A stretch of 64,000 bases of DNA from contig NZ_SJPG01000001.1 of NCBI RefSeq assembly GCF_007859715.1, positions 1,054,001 to 1,118,000 of the forward strand, in the 5' to 3' direction. The stretch's first letter is position 1, and every line of letters begins with the position of its first letter. The stretch comes from Rubinisphaera italica (GTDB lineage Bacteria > Planctomycetota > Planctomycetia > Planctomycetales > Planctomycetaceae). A program made the translations under genes and the position numbers. The notes below the pieces were generated by a model. It worked only from the letters and a program-made list of their open reading frames with translations. It was not told the DNA's origin and ran no database searches. Positions 55,773-64,000 of the stretch are shown one piece after another.

Positions 55773-55832
55773 AGGTCAGGCTGCCTGACGAAATTCGCTG
55801 TCACAATGGATTCATCAGGCACAGCCTGACCT
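55773..55832. repeat. Nested inverted repeat upstream of cutA
   Basis: AGGTCAGGCTG (55773-55783) pairs with CAGCCTGACCT (55822-55832), with an inner GCCTGA/TCAGGC pair. It ends 22 bases before the cutA start and may affect cutA translation or be a dispersed palindrome. Confidence 0.6.
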
Positions 55833-55854
55833 CCGCCTACTGTAATAAATCGCT

Positions 55855-56181
55855 ATGTCTCAAACGGGTTGCCAATTAATCTACAGCACAACGTCCTCAG
55901 TCGAGGAAGCGACCTCAATAGGGAAGACGCTGGTCCATGAACGGCTGGCTGCTTGTGTCAATATTCTGCCGGGGATGCAGTCGATTTATCAGTGGCAGGG
56001 GCAAACTGAAATGGCTCAGGAGGCGGTTCTACTGGTGAAAACAACGACTGATCACTCTCGTGAAGTCATCGCACGAATTGAAACCCTGCATAGTTACGAT
56101 TGCCCGGCTGTGGTCGTTCTCGATATCGCAACTGGTTCCCTCAATTATTTGAATTGGCTGCGGGATCAAGTTGAGGAGTAA
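55855..56181 (+). CDS. cutA: CutA-type divalent cation tolerance protein
   Basis: The 108-residue product matches the trimeric CutA family: TLVHERLAACVNILPGMQSIYQWQG in the middle and PAVVVLDIATGSLNYLNWL near the end. CutA has been linked to copper tolerance, although its biochemical role is debated. No signal peptide is present, so it is cytoplasmic. A ribosome binding site is not evident upstream, where a nested inverted repeat lies. Confidence 0.92.
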   Translation: MSQTGCQLIYSTTSSVEEATSIGKTLVHERLAACVNILPGMQSIYQWQGQTEMAQEAVLLVKTTTDHSREVIARIETLHSYDCPAVVVLDIATGSLNYLNWLRDQVEE

Positions 56182-56281
56182 TTCAGAACAACACAACTGA
56201 GGATTGCTGTTCTGGTCTGGGTGACTATCATAAAGAGAACTCAAATCTTTGAGACTAACCCAAGATATGAAAGATCCTCAA

Positions 56282-56767
56282 ATGAGCGAAACAAGCACAC
56301 TCAGTGTTGGCAAAGCTGCACCCGCTTTCAATCTGCCTGCTTATCCTGCCGGCAAAGTTCGCCTCAGTCAGTTCAAAGGCGAAAAGAATGTCATTCTCTA
56401 TTTCTACCCGCGAGATGACACGCCGGGCTGCACGAAAGAAGCCTGTGGCTTTCGAGATAATCTCCCCAAGTTTGATAAACTCGATGCCGTCATCCTGGGT
56501 ATCAGTGGCGACTCGGTCGAATCGCATGAGAAGTTCGGTAAGAAGTTTGATCTCCCATTTACGCTTCTGGCTGATGAAGATCATGCAATCGCCGAGAAGT
56601 ATAGCGTGTGGGTCGAAAAGAATAACTACGGCAAAAAAAGCATGGGTATTCAGCGAGCCACGTTCCTGATTGACAAAAAAGGGAAGCTCGCGGCGATCTG
56701 GCCGAAAGTAAAAGTTGATGGTCATGTCGAAGAGGTTGCAGAGAAACTCGGCGAACTCGATTCGTAA
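56282..56767 (+). CDS. bcp: Thioredoxin-dependent peroxiredoxin, Bcp/PrxQ type
   Basis: The 161-residue product reduces peroxides. The peroxidatic cysteine is Cys50 in YPRDDTPGC and a resolving cysteine lies five residues later (Cys55), the PrxQ arrangement. Other family phrases are FDLPFTLLADEDHAIAEKY and RATFLIDKKGKL. In-frame upstream starts at 56249 and 56267 are less likely because the family begins shortly before the GKAAPAFNLP phrase. A strong terminator follows at 56796. Confidence 0.92.
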   Translation: MSETSTLSVGKAAPAFNLPAYPAGKVRLSQFKGEKNVILYFYPRDDTPGCTKEACGFRDNLPKFDKLDAVILGISGDSVESHEKFGKKFDLPFTLLADEDHAIAEKYSVWVEKNNYGKKSMGIQRATFLIDKKGKLAAIWPKVKVDGHVEEVAEKLGELDS

Positions 56768-56795
56768 TTTACCAATAAGTGTTACTGCGATTAAG

Positions 56796-56831
56796 CCGCC
56801 ACGGAAACCATAAGGTTCCGTGGCGGTTTTT
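56796..56831 (+). terminator. rho-independent terminator after bcp
   Basis: CCGCCACGGAA pairs with TTCCGTGGCGG around a CC-ATAA-GG loop end, followed by five T. Confidence 0.9.
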
Positions 56832-56915
56832 GTTCTTAAAATTCACAATAAACAATTTGACAATCGATTTTCCCGACCTAGGCTTAAACGAAGCTTTCAA
56901 AATTGGGGATCGTCT

Positions 56916-57104
56916 GTGCTGAAAATTCTATCAACAATTCGCTCATTTCTTCGCGATGAAGATGGTCCCACAGCTGTTGAATATGCCGTTATGCTCGCAG
57001 CAATTTTACTGGTTGTTATAGGAACCGTAAGACAAATCGGCTCAACAAGTGGCGGTATCTGGACAGACAATAACCAGAAGATGGAAGATGCCGGGATGAA
57101 GTAA
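56916..57104 (+). CDS. Flp/Fap-type pilin
   Basis: The 62-residue product has the class IVb pilin pattern: a short basic leader, then EDGPTAVEYAVMLAAILLVVIG, with the Gly at the processing site and Glu at mature position 5. Mature pilin would be about 43 residues. I chose GTG 56916 because GGGGAT lies seven bases before it; an upstream frame to 56820 runs through the bcp terminator. No tad assembly genes are nearby, so the pilin is an orphan here. Confidence 0.8.
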   Translation: MLKILSTIRSFLRDEDGPTAVEYAVMLAAILLVVIGTVRQIGSTSGGIWTDNNQKMEDAGMK

Positions 57105-57168
57105 TTTCATTTCCAGCACTGAGTTAAGAATCTCGATTAAGTCTCTGCTTAATACACTCCCACAAAAC

Positions 57169-57510
57169 TTATTCAATTTCCAAATTCTGGAAATTCATGC
57201 CTTGTGGATCTGCGATTCCAATTTTCAATCCGCCAAAAGTCGGTGCCAGAAAATTGAAAAGAGTTGCGACAAATGCTGACGCAAAAAATGTAGTGAAAAA
57301 AGTAGAGATTGAAAAAAGAATTGACATTGTCCACTGGATATCTGAGAAGCTGAAACTAAATGATCCACTGGAAATCACGTGTAAATTTTCCAGCAACATG
57401 ACTAGCTGTGCCATCAATGGCCAAGCCAGATATCCCAGTGCTGATCCGAAACTTGAGAGGGTCGCAAATAAGAGTGATACCTGAAGGATACTGACAGAGA
57501 CAATTCGCAT
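57169..57510 (-). CDS. Small two-helix membrane protein, DUF3566-like, paralog A
   Basis: The 113-residue product has two membrane helices, near residues 10-40 and 65-95. The C-terminal phrase TLFNFLAPTFGGLKIGIADP resembles the end of DUF3566 proteins. It starts MRIVSVSILQ, matching the MRIISFDIIQ start of the gene at 57666, and both share the ATLFN-AP-GG-KIGIA ending. The frame is open further upstream, but the paralog alignment favours this start. Function unknown. Confidence 0.65.
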   Translation of the reverse strand: MRIVSVSILQVSLLFATLSSFGSALGYLAWPLMAQLVMLLENLHVISSGSFSFSFSDIQWTMSILFSISTFFTTFFASAFVATLFNFLAPTFGGLKIGIADPQGMNFQNLEIE

Positions 57511-57665
57511 CGTTTTGCTTTCTGTTTGTGGTCGCTGAAAATCATTGAATGTGGGTGACTGCAGATAAGTCATTCAACGCGAATTCAGTGCGACTTACAA
57601 CTCAAACAGAACAGCACAATCACAAACGACGCCTTTCGATCATTTCAGGCGAAATGAAATCTCAA

Positions 57666-58019
57666 TCAGAAATCCTTCCCCGCGATAAGATCTTCATTGC
57701 CAACCATTTTGGGTTCCGCGATTCCAATCTTAAATCCTCCGTAGAGGGGGGCTACCATGTTGAAGAGGGTAGCAATTAAAAGACCAGTAAGAAATGAGAT
57801 GACGAAGGTCGTGACCACCCACAATATATCATGGACAATTTGCATATCGGCACGATTCTGCACGATCTCTGTCAATGAAATAAAGCCTCGCGTTCCGTAG
57901 CTCCAGTTGAATATCCAAGTATGAAAAAATCGTAACAACCAGTTCAGAGAAGATCCGATGGTCACGATAACAGAATACAGAATTGCAAACTGAATGATAT
58001 CGAATGAGATGATACGCAA
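57666..58019 (-). CDS. Small two-helix membrane protein, DUF3566-like, paralog B
   Basis: The 117-residue product is a paralog of the preceding entry with the ending ATLFNMVAPLYGGFKIGIAEP. The start codon is TTG at 58019, supported by AGGAG seven bases upstream and by the shared MRI-start of the pair. It lies 39 bases downstream of the CorC-type gene on the same strand and is probably co-transcribed with it. Confidence 0.68.
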   Translation of the reverse strand: MRIISFDIIQFAILYSVIVTIGSSLNWLLRFFHTWIFNWSYGTRGFISLTEIVQNRADMQIVHDILWVVTTFVISFLTGLLIATLFNMVAPLYGGFKIGIAEPKMVGNEDLIAGKDF

Positions 58020-58058
58020 GAGTTTTCTCCTGAATTAAAAAGCAGGCAGAAACTTTCC

Positions 58059-59303
58059 TTATGCAGAAACGGGAATTGTTTCGTCTTTTTCGATTCTCAA
58101 TTTGATGAGCCGTCGTTTGTCGGCTTCGAGGATCGTGAAGCGGATATTCTGCCAAGTAAGCGTTTCCCCCTGCAGAGGGATTTTCCCGAGTTGCGTGAAG
58201 ACAAAGCCGCCGACGGTTTCGTAGTCGTCATCTTCTGGCAGAGCAAATGAGAACTGCTCGTTCAAATCGTCGATATGCACGCGGGCATCGACATCGACTG
58301 TGCCGGGATTGATTTGCTTGATTTCTTCTTCCTGGATTTTGTCGTATTCGTCTTCAATGTCGCCGACAATTTCTTCCAGAATATCTTCCATGGTCACAAG
58401 CCCGACGACGCCGCCGTATTCATCGAGCACAATTGCCAGATGCACATGCTCTCCCCGCATCCGTTCCAGAAGTGATTCAATTCCTGTCGACTCAGGAACA
58501 TACAGCGGCTCTCGGAGAATATCGACCAGAGAAATTTCTTCAACCGGCGTCCGTCCCAATTGCTGCAGCAGGTCTTTCGCGTAAAGAATTCCGACCAAAT
58601 CATCGGGCGATTCCCGATAGACTGGGATGCGAGAATGACCGACTTCGATCAATTGCTGACGGACATCATCGATCGGAGTGTCGATCTGAATGCAGATCAT
58701 TTCCGTTCGCGGTGTCATGACAGCGGTGACGTCTTCTTTCTGGATTTCCATCAGTCGTTGAATAATACGGCCAGCACTGGATTCAATAATCCCCTCCCGT
58801 TCGCCCTCGTCAATCACCGTGCGGATTTCTTCAGAGATCAGTGTGGGCTCATTATCGTTGGGGTCGACTCGACCAGCCATGCGGTGGAATAATGTATCTG
58901 CAGCATCAATTCCATAGAGTACTGGAGTCATCATCCATGTTGCTGCTGCGAAGAATGGCCAGGCGAAAAAGAGGAAGATTTCACTGGCGACGCGGGCCAG
59001 AGAACGAGGTAAGGCAAAGCCGAAAATCAGTACAATCAGGGCGCAGACAGTCACACCGAGTGGATCGGGGGATTGTTGAAAACTGGTGACGACGTAAGCA
59101 AACAGACTCGTCAGAAACAGCAGCTCGGCCGTGAGCGTAGCATGTTCATCAAGCTTGAGGATTTGCCCTAGTCGTTTCTCTTTTTCGTACTGTTTACAGA
59201 TTGCTTCCAGACGACTCCGGCTGAACTCACGCAGACTGTTGAACGTCAGGGAAAAAACAAACAGGCAAACGCCTAATGTAATGATAATGAGCGATGGGAC
59301 CAC
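58059..59303 (-). CDS. CorC/HlyC-type membrane protein with CBS pair
   Basis: The 414-residue product has a membrane part with about three helices (residues 1-130). A CBS pair follows ([20 protein letters not shown] and [31 protein letters not shown]), then a C-terminal CorC_HlyC domain. Related proteins act in magnesium or cobalt transport or efflux. The membrane part is weakly similar to DUF21. I chose GTG 59303 because GAGGT lies about eleven bases upstream; an ATG at 59372 adds 23 residues without recognisable content. Confidence 0.85.
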   Translation of the reverse strand: MVPSLIIITLGVCLFVFSLTFNSLREFSRSRLEAICKQYEKEKRLGQILKLDEHATLTAELLFLTSLFAYVVTSFQQSPDPLGVTVCALIVLIFGFALPRSLARVASEIFLFFAWPFFAAATWMMTPVLYGIDAADTLFHRMAGRVDPNDNEPTLISEEIRTVIDEGEREGIIESSAGRIIQRLMEIQKEDVTAVMTPRTEMICIQIDTPIDDVRQQLIEVGHSRIPVYRESPDDLVGILYAKDLLQQLGRTPVEEISLVDILREPLYVPESTGIESLLERMRGEHVHLAIVLDEYGGVVGLVTMEDILEEIVGDIEDEYDKIQEEEIKQINPGTVDVDARVHIDDLNEQFSFALPEDDDYETVGGFVFTQLGKIPLQGETLTWQNIRFTILEADKRRLIKLRIEKDETIPVSA

Positions 59304-59587
59304 CGCAGTGTTTGACCTCGTAATGTGGGATAACTCAGGAAGAACGCGACAGCAAAGCCACCCCTCCGTCATAAAGGATTTGTATTCAAAGGCTAGCTCT
59401 AAACTCCTTAGAACACAAGTCTTTTTAAAAATCCAGGGTTCCTTGGAAGCATGTCCTCAGAAATCTACGGAACCAGGCAGGACTGTTGATTAAGGTTTTG
59501 GCTAAATTATGCTCAATTTCATGCAGTTTATTTGATCATGTCATTAGCAACTGAAGTTCAGAAACATGTCTAACTATTGATGTGAAT

Positions 59588-60379
59588 TCAGTTTCGTTGC
59601 AGTCTAATCTTAATGATGCCGACACCAAGGTCACCGTCGGTATGCCAAGGGTCTCCACCGCCATTCTTTCCTTTGAGTTCTTGATGAAATCCCTTCTCAA
59701 GATACATCTCTTGCAAATCATTGGTCTGCTGCAGTGATTCGAGCAAGTGATCCCGTTCGGCATCGACATCGGCTGCGATGTGATGTGTGATCTGACCGGT
59801 TGTATGACTCAGTCCGACGCGCTCATCGTAAGTCGCCGATCCAATCCAGAGATGTCGATCATTCTGGCTGAGATCCTCCGTCTTCCACAAACGAACATGG
59901 TGACGATGGCGTGGGTTATCTCCGACAGGTTGCTCATAGGCCAGGTCTTCCTTGCGGCCGAACAAATATAAATTACTGACCGGGGCTTTGTTGTATTCCC
60001 TTTCAAGCACGGTATCGAACCCTATCCTCAAGTCGCTTTTCAAGCCAAGCGCGTCAGCGGGGTACCATTGAGCAGCCTGAAGAATTGTTTTCACGTCATC
60101 CTCAGAGCCAATCAAGCCGACGTTGAGAGGATCCCCCGGATGACCATCGTGAGTTTTGGTGATTCGAGGGTTGTCGTCAAATGTAGGATGCTTGCGGGCG
60201 TAGTGCACCCAAACTCCGGGAGCGACGAGATACGCGATGACAAAATAGAGGATTAAAAATCCAATCAATCCTCTGACAACTGGATTTTTGAAATAGGGCC
60301 ACCGGGAAGGTGCACGACTATCAGTTAGAGGCTCGTCCAATTCGAGGCTTTCGTAATTAAGGAAAATTATTGAATCCAT
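59588..60379 (-). CDS. LssY C-terminal domain membrane protein
   Basis: The 263-residue product has one membrane helix near 35-55 and then a LssY_C domain (DPLNVGLIGSEDDVKTILQAAQWYPAD; NLYLFGRKEDLAYEQPVGDNPRHRHHVRLW). LssY-like domains often follow a PAP2 phosphatase; here the domain stands alone behind an anchor. No catalytic residues could be assigned. The next gene downstream on the strand is the CorC-type gene. Confidence 0.82.
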   Translation of the reverse strand: MDSIIFLNYESLELDEPLTDSRAPSRWPYFKNPVVRGLIGFLILYFVIAYLVAPGVWVHYARKHPTFDDNPRITKTHDGHPGDPLNVGLIGSEDDVKTILQAAQWYPADALGLKSDLRIGFDTVLEREYNKAPVSNLYLFGRKEDLAYEQPVGDNPRHRHHVRLWKTEDLSQNDRHLWIGSATYDERVGLSHTTGQITHHIAADVDAERDHLLESLQQTNDLQEMYLEKGFHQELKGKNGGGDPWHTDGDLGVGIIKIRLQRN

Positions 60380-60415
60380 TCAGCATATCAAGATTTCCTG
60401 AAAGCCACTTATATT

Positions 60416-61690
60416 CTATTCATTATTAATAAGAGCTGGCTGAAACTGAACTGGCGTTGTGACCATCGCCCCCCGTTCATCAGTCATCGAGACGAACCAG
60501 GTATTTGCATTTCCAGGAGGTGAGGCGACTGTGATTTGATTCTTGTTAAATTCAGCGGGAACGCTCACCCAATCCCGTTTTGAACGGAGACCTTCGTCAG
60601 TCGTGTAATGCAGGGCAGCCGCTTTGAGAGGGAGATCACTTTTATATGTGACAATGATTTTACCATCCTCGTCCTTCAATTGATCCGGCACTGGCAAGGC
60701 GGGTTTGTTCAGGCAAAACGAATCAATAAAAATTCCGATCTCCTGCGGGGCCCAGCCAGCCGGGTGACTGTGACTCATTTTAACTTCAATCCGCATCTGT
60801 TTGAATCCGGGAACGACATCATAACTCTTCTGGTAACTGTCCAGAACATAATGAACATCGTTCGTCCCATTCACGAACAGAATGGGAACGTGGCAGTGAA
60901 CCAGCAGACTGGAAGGATCGTATTCCTCAACCCATTTTTGACGTCGCTGCCCCAGTCGATCGATGGAAGGTTTCTGAACGGATTCCCCTTCATGCAGAAA
61001 ACCGCAGCCGTAAACTGGCACTGCTGCTTTGAATCGATCATCCAGAGAAGCGACCAGGCAAGTTGTGTATCCACCCCAGCTGATGCCGGTAACACCGGTT
61101 TGTTCCGCATTGACTTCAGGAAACGACCGCAGCAACGAATGCGCCCGAATCACATTTGCAGCGGCATGATAAGGCCAGTCATCATCAGTCCCTCCACCGA
61201 TGCTTTCAAATTTTTCGTTATGACTTTGATCCGGTCCACCGTTGGGTAACCGAGTACGGCCCGCTCTTCTAGAGGCCTGATTCTTCACCGGCAAACCGGT
61301 CGTGGCATCGTACACCGGATCGGGCGGTCGATGTCCCGAAAGATCCATCGCAATCGCGGCATAGCCCCGCTCAGCCCACAAATAAGCCCATTCTGCAAAG
61401 GCAGTTCCGCCACCACCATGAATCAAAACTACGCCAGGAAAGGTTTGGCCAGCCTTAGCTTTCCCCAATGTGATCGGAGAAGCATAGAACGCAAAAGCTT
61501 CTGTCGCATGTCCCTGGTACTCTTCGCCTGAATACAGAAGAGAATGCACGGGACCCGTTTGATCCACCCACTGCATTTCCGGAACCTGTTTCAGCTTTGT
61601 CAGGTTCCAGGGGCCAATTTTTTCATCGGCCTGAATGAGAGTTGAACAGCAAATGAATGCCAGAACTACGCAAAACAGACTTGAAAGCAT
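60416..61690 (-). CDS. Exported alpha/beta hydrolase (dienelactone hydrolase/acetyl esterase-like)
   Basis: The 424-residue product has a signal peptide (cut near LIQADEK). An alpha/beta hydrolase domain has oxyanion phrase LIHGGGGTAF, nucleophile elbow GISWGG near residue 200, Asp in VNGTNDVHY and His in MSHSHPAGW. A beta-rich C-terminal part of about 80 residues follows. It resembles prolyl-oligopeptidase-family esterases found among planctomycete polysaccharide-degrading enzymes. I chose ATG 61690 so that the signal peptide is at the start; the frame is open to 61777. Confidence 0.85.
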   Translation of the reverse strand: MLSSLFCVVLAFICCSTLIQADEKIGPWNLTKLKQVPEMQWVDQTGPVHSLLYSGEEYQGHATEAFAFYASPITLGKAKAGQTFPGVVLIHGGGGTAFAEWAYLWAERGYAAIAMDLSGHRPPDPVYDATTGLPVKNQASRRAGRTRLPNGGPDQSHNEKFESIGGGTDDDWPYHAAANVIRAHSLLRSFPEVNAEQTGVTGISWGGYTTCLVASLDDRFKAAVPVYGCGFLHEGESVQKPSIDRLGQRRQKWVEEYDPSSLLVHCHVPILFVNGTNDVHYVLDSYQKSYDVVPGFKQMRIEVKMSHSHPAGWAPQEIGIFIDSFCLNKPALPVPDQLKDEDGKIIVTYKSDLPLKAAALHYTTDEGLRSKRDWVSVPAEFNKNQITVASPPGNANTWFVSMTDERGAMVTTPVQFQPALINNE

Positions 61691-61783
61691 ATTAATGCAT
61701 CGAGCGTTTGATATCACGATTACTCTCTCAGTATAAAGTTGACAGTACGAATTTATGACCAGATAACTATCAATCATAATAGC

Positions 61784-62368
61784 TTATTGATCCAACGGTT
61801 CATAGTTTTGCCGCGAACGATCTGGCCGATAGGTCAGCCAGCCTCCCAGAATACCGAACAACATCGCAAAATATTCGCGAATGATGACTTCAAATGCCAC
61901 GCTATCTGGAGCAACGGGGATTGTAGAAACATCGATCCCTCCCAGTTTCTTGTCTGTTGGGGACATGGCTCCGATCCCCTTTCGTTTTCCATGCTGATCG
62001 AATTCCTGATACCACACAGCAGAATGGCCTCGCGCTGTATAAAAATATAAGCCAGGTATGTTTGGATTGATCGGCAAGAAATAGTCATAAATCAGGTCGG
62101 CAGTCGGATGGGAAAATCTTGGCAGTGTCGACATAAAACTTCGTTGGGGATCATCCAGATAGTGCATGCCCAGGGAGAGGATTAGAAAACCGATCCAGAA
62201 GGAGTGCCTGGGGGAGGGAGCTGAGATCATCAGGCAGATCGCCACAAGCATGATAATCGCAAAGGTCAGTGACACCCAGGAAGCCAGCGTATCCGAAGCA
62301 AAAAACAAGAGCACTCCCAGCACAACTAAACTGAGGGCAAAACTTCCCATTATGAGCAAATATTTCAC
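61784..62368 (-). CDS. Membrane protein of unknown function
   Basis: The 194-residue product has three hydrophobic segments in the first 70 residues and one more near 165-180. The loop between them carries YFLPINPNIPGLYFYTARGH and YQEFDQHGKRKGIGAMSP. The family is not recognised. It stands between two reverse-strand genes and is probably its own unit. Confidence 0.6.
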   Translation of the reverse strand: MKYLLIMGSFALSLVVLGVLLFFASDTLASWVSLTFAIIMLVAICLMISAPSPRHSFWIGFLILSLGMHYLDDPQRSFMSTLPRFSHPTADLIYDYFLPINPNIPGLYFYTARGHSAVWYQEFDQHGKRKGIGAMSPTDKKLGGIDVSTIPVAPDSVAFEVIIREYFAMLFGILGGWLTYRPDRSRQNYEPLDQ

Positions 62369-62532
62369 GAGCCTGTCTGACGGTTTGAGATAACTTCGAG
62401 GTCTAACTCTGCTTCGTTATATATGATACTCATGTTCAGGCCTATTGAATAGGTCCGAGCCAATTCATACTCCAGCGTCGCTAGGGTGATTAACAATCAC
62501 GCACGCCTCTTAACAGTGGTTGATCGATCTAC

Positions 62533-63480
62533 TCAATCATCCTGTGCATTTGAAGCGGTCAGTCCGAGGACTCCGAGAGCATAATACGTGTATTCGACAT
62601 CGGCCTGATCATCCCACAAGGCTGCTCGAAAGCCACCCGTTGGGAATTCAAGTCCCTGCTTCACGAAATCCTGAGCAGTAAATTGCAGGCCGCCAAGCTC
62701 AATTCCCAAATCTCTTTTGGTAACGAGGGCTGTGAAGGTCGACAGGACATCGCCAAAGGGAATCCGGGTATTAGCGGCGACTCCACCATCATCCTGCTCG
62801 ACATCCTTCAGATAATCCCGAACATCAGCAATCAAAGCCGCATCGACTGCACCAAAAAGTTTTAATGTGGCCACTGCAGCCGCAGTCGGATTGGTGCCGC
62901 TGCGTCGCATCGGAGCAATCTCGACAAATCCACCATCATCGCGTTGACGATCGAACATGAAATCGACAATCCGTTCAGGAGATTCAATCGTGCGTCCCAG
63001 TAGATTGTGCGTCATCACCACCAGAAACGTTTGATAGGTACTTCCCAGTTTTCCTTCGGGACCTTTGGCAAACCCACCATCTTCGCGACGCAGAGAATTC
63101 AAGTCTGCAAAAACTCGATCCAACCATTCGGCAGCCGATGATTCTGAAAGAACATCTTCGCCACCTGCCAATTGAACCGCGACGGCACAGGAAATCCAGT
63201 TGAGGACATCGACAGGGCTGTAAGTTCGCTGTTGTTCCTGACGTAGATAGGTGCCAAGTCTTGCGAGTAATTCCTCATCCAGTTCGCCAATCAGCGAAAG
63301 GGCACGTACTGCAAAACCCGTATAGTAAAGATCGCTGTCGCCTTCCCGTCCCCGGAAGCCGCCATCTTCACATTGCTGAGCCAGCAGAAATGAGCGGTGT
63401 TTTTCCCAGCGTTCAGGCGGATATTTTCGCAAACCTGTTTGCAGAGACTCAGCGAGTTGGATGAGATATGGCAAAGACAT
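62533..63480 (-). CDS. Prenyltransferase beta-subunit-like alpha-barrel protein
   Basis: The 315-residue product is built of repeats of the protein-prenyltransferase beta / squalene cyclase type with the DGGF signature: CEDGGFRGREGDSDLYYTG, REDGGFAKGPEGKLGSTYQ, RDDGGFVEIAPMRRSGTNP and EQDDGGVAAN. The (alpha/alpha)6 barrel of these proteins binds lipids. The zinc ligands of true farnesyl or geranylgeranyl transferases were not identified, and no alpha subunit is adjacent. ATG 63480 is chosen over TTG 63483. Confidence 0.75.
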   Translation of the reverse strand: MSLPYLIQLAESLQTGLRKYPPERWEKHRSFLLAQQCEDGGFRGREGDSDLYYTGFAVRALSLIGELDEELLARLGTYLRQEQQRTYSPVDVLNWISCAVAVQLAGGEDVLSESSAAEWLDRVFADLNSLRREDGGFAKGPEGKLGSTYQTFLVVMTHNLLGRTIESPERIVDFMFDRQRDDGGFVEIAPMRRSGTNPTAAAVATLKLFGAVDAALIADVRDYLKDVEQDDGGVAANTRIPFGDVLSTFTALVTKRDLGIELGGLQFTAQDFVKQGLEFPTGGFRAALWDDQADVEYTYYALGVLGLTASNAQDD

Positions 63481-63523
63481 CAATTGGCTTCTGGTACCCT
63501 GCAGGGTTTTGTTTTGGTCGTCG

Positions 63524-63559
63524 GATAACGGTAGTGCACTCCGTTGTCGTGCTCGACAG
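63524..63559. repeat. 36-bp dispersed repeat, copy 2
   Basis: Matches 20361-20396 at 31 of 36 positions. Both copies lie in intergenic regions upstream of reverse-strand genes. Confidence 0.7.
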
Positions 63560-63678
63560 CATTCTCAACCTGAGTTTAATGCTATGAGGACCTGGCGGTG
63601 TAGTCGTTCACGGGAGGAACATTTACTGTACCGGATCATTCACTGCGATGCGACAGTTGAGCGATTTCGACAAGTTGC

Positions 63679-63789
63679 CACGGCTCTGTGAGCCGTGCTT
63701 GACACGCGTAATTCAAGAACACGGCTCACGGAGCGATGGCGCGTTTAATCTGATCAACACGTCCATTTCAGACAGGCTGGAAGCCTGTC
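63679..63789. repeat. Palindrome cluster in a 330-bp spacer
   Basis: CACGGCTC-TGT-GAGCCGTG (63679-63697) is followed by a second CACGGCTC-containing segment near 63720 and by GACAGGCT...AGCCTGTC (63771-63789). The spacer of 63481-63813 has no gene. It separates the prenyltransferase-like gene from the ABC transporter end, and the palindromes may include the transporter's terminator. Confidence 0.6.
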
Positions 63790-63813
63790 CAACTCAAGAA
63801 AATACATCATCAA

Positions 63814-64000
63814 TTATGCAGCTCGTTGTTTGACCTGAGCCTGGAACAGATTGTGATAGATCGGGCAGGTTTCGAGCAGTTGTTCGTGCTTCCCGCAGGC
63901 GATCATCTGGCCTTCATGCATTACGACGATTTTCGTGACCACATCGAGCAAAGTTCGATTCACAGCATGTGTCACGATGAAGGTTGTGCACTCTTTTCCG
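63814..64000 (-). CDS. ABC transporter ATP-binding protein, C-terminal fragment (cut by window end)
   Basis: The frame runs from the window edge to TAA at 63814-63816 and encodes about 61 residues. It contains the switch histidine phrase TTFIVTHAVNRTLLDVV and then KIVVMHEGQMIACGKHEQLLETC, the usual end of an ABC exporter or importer ATPase. Walker motifs lie beyond the window. Confidence 0.85.
   Translation of the reverse strand, partial: GKECTTFIVTHAVNRTLLDVVTKIVVMHEGQMIACGKHEQLLETCPIYHNLFQAQVKQRAA

Noticed and set aside
1..64000. CRISPR arrays, tRNA, rRNA, integrase or transposase genes
   Set aside because: No regularly spaced direct repeats, no tRNA-like cloverleaf and no recombinase or transposase motif was recognised; a tRNAscan or Rfam search would settle the RNA part.

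Overview
The window looks like a stretch of a planctomycete chromosome (Planctomycetales, probably Planctomycetaceae) of moderate GC. The evidence is the gene content. There are paired cytochrome-like PSCyt1/DUF1549/DUF1553 and DUF1501 proteins, a PSCyt1-WD40 protein, three DUF1559 pseudopilin-like proteins, a DUF1080-type lipoprotein, and many large exported proteins of families found mainly in this phylum. No rRNA, tRNA, CRISPR array, integrase or transposase was recognised.

Layout. 0.2-8.3 kb: a baeRF-type protein, adenylate kinase, a DUF1553/DUF1501 pair and a two-PDZ protein. 8.4-17.3 kb: mixed housekeeping and envelope genes (acyl-CoA dehydrogenase-like, DMT-like membrane protein, bioD, alpha/beta hydrolase, two lipoproteins). 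17.5-26.1 kb: a reverse-strand block of three giant exported proteins (DUF1549/DUF1553 with Ig-like domains, a PPC-type protein, PSCyt1-WD40). 26.7-31.0 kb: a protease-PDZ-PA14 fusion, csaA, a PhnZ-like HD oxygenase and a TlpA-like thioredoxin. 31.2-35.6 kb: a small SEC-C protein with a split reading frame, then an RNA-repair-like cassette (R2K-type ATP-grasp, RNA ligase, HD-polynucleotide kinase) facing a membrane-anchored AAA+ ATPase. 36.0-45.6 kb: a glycan locus with an NDP-hexose 2,3-dehydratase, several glycosyltransferases and an ABC exporter. 45.7-49.6 kb: an operon of lipoprotein, seven-heme cytochrome, His-rich membrane protein and membrane TPR protein. 49.8-53.5 kb: DUF1559 proteins with a lipoprotein. 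54.0-64.0 kb: an XRE-cupin regulator, a CsrA-DHp-receiver fusion, cutA, bcp, a Flp-type pilin, two small membrane paralogs, a CorC-type CBS protein, LssY-like, an esterase, a prenyltransferase-like protein and the end of an ABC transporter.

The regions most worth a second look are two. The first is 31.2-35.6 kb, where the ligase and the HD-kinase overlap by four bases. The ATP-grasp gene upstream of them carries an in-frame TGA seven codons after its best start, and the nearby SEC-C gene is split at a run of seven T. The second is the CsrA fusion at 54.9 kb, which joins an RNA-binding domain to a kinase-like phosphoacceptor helix and a receiver domain. All functions are inferred from motifs read by eye; no database search was run.
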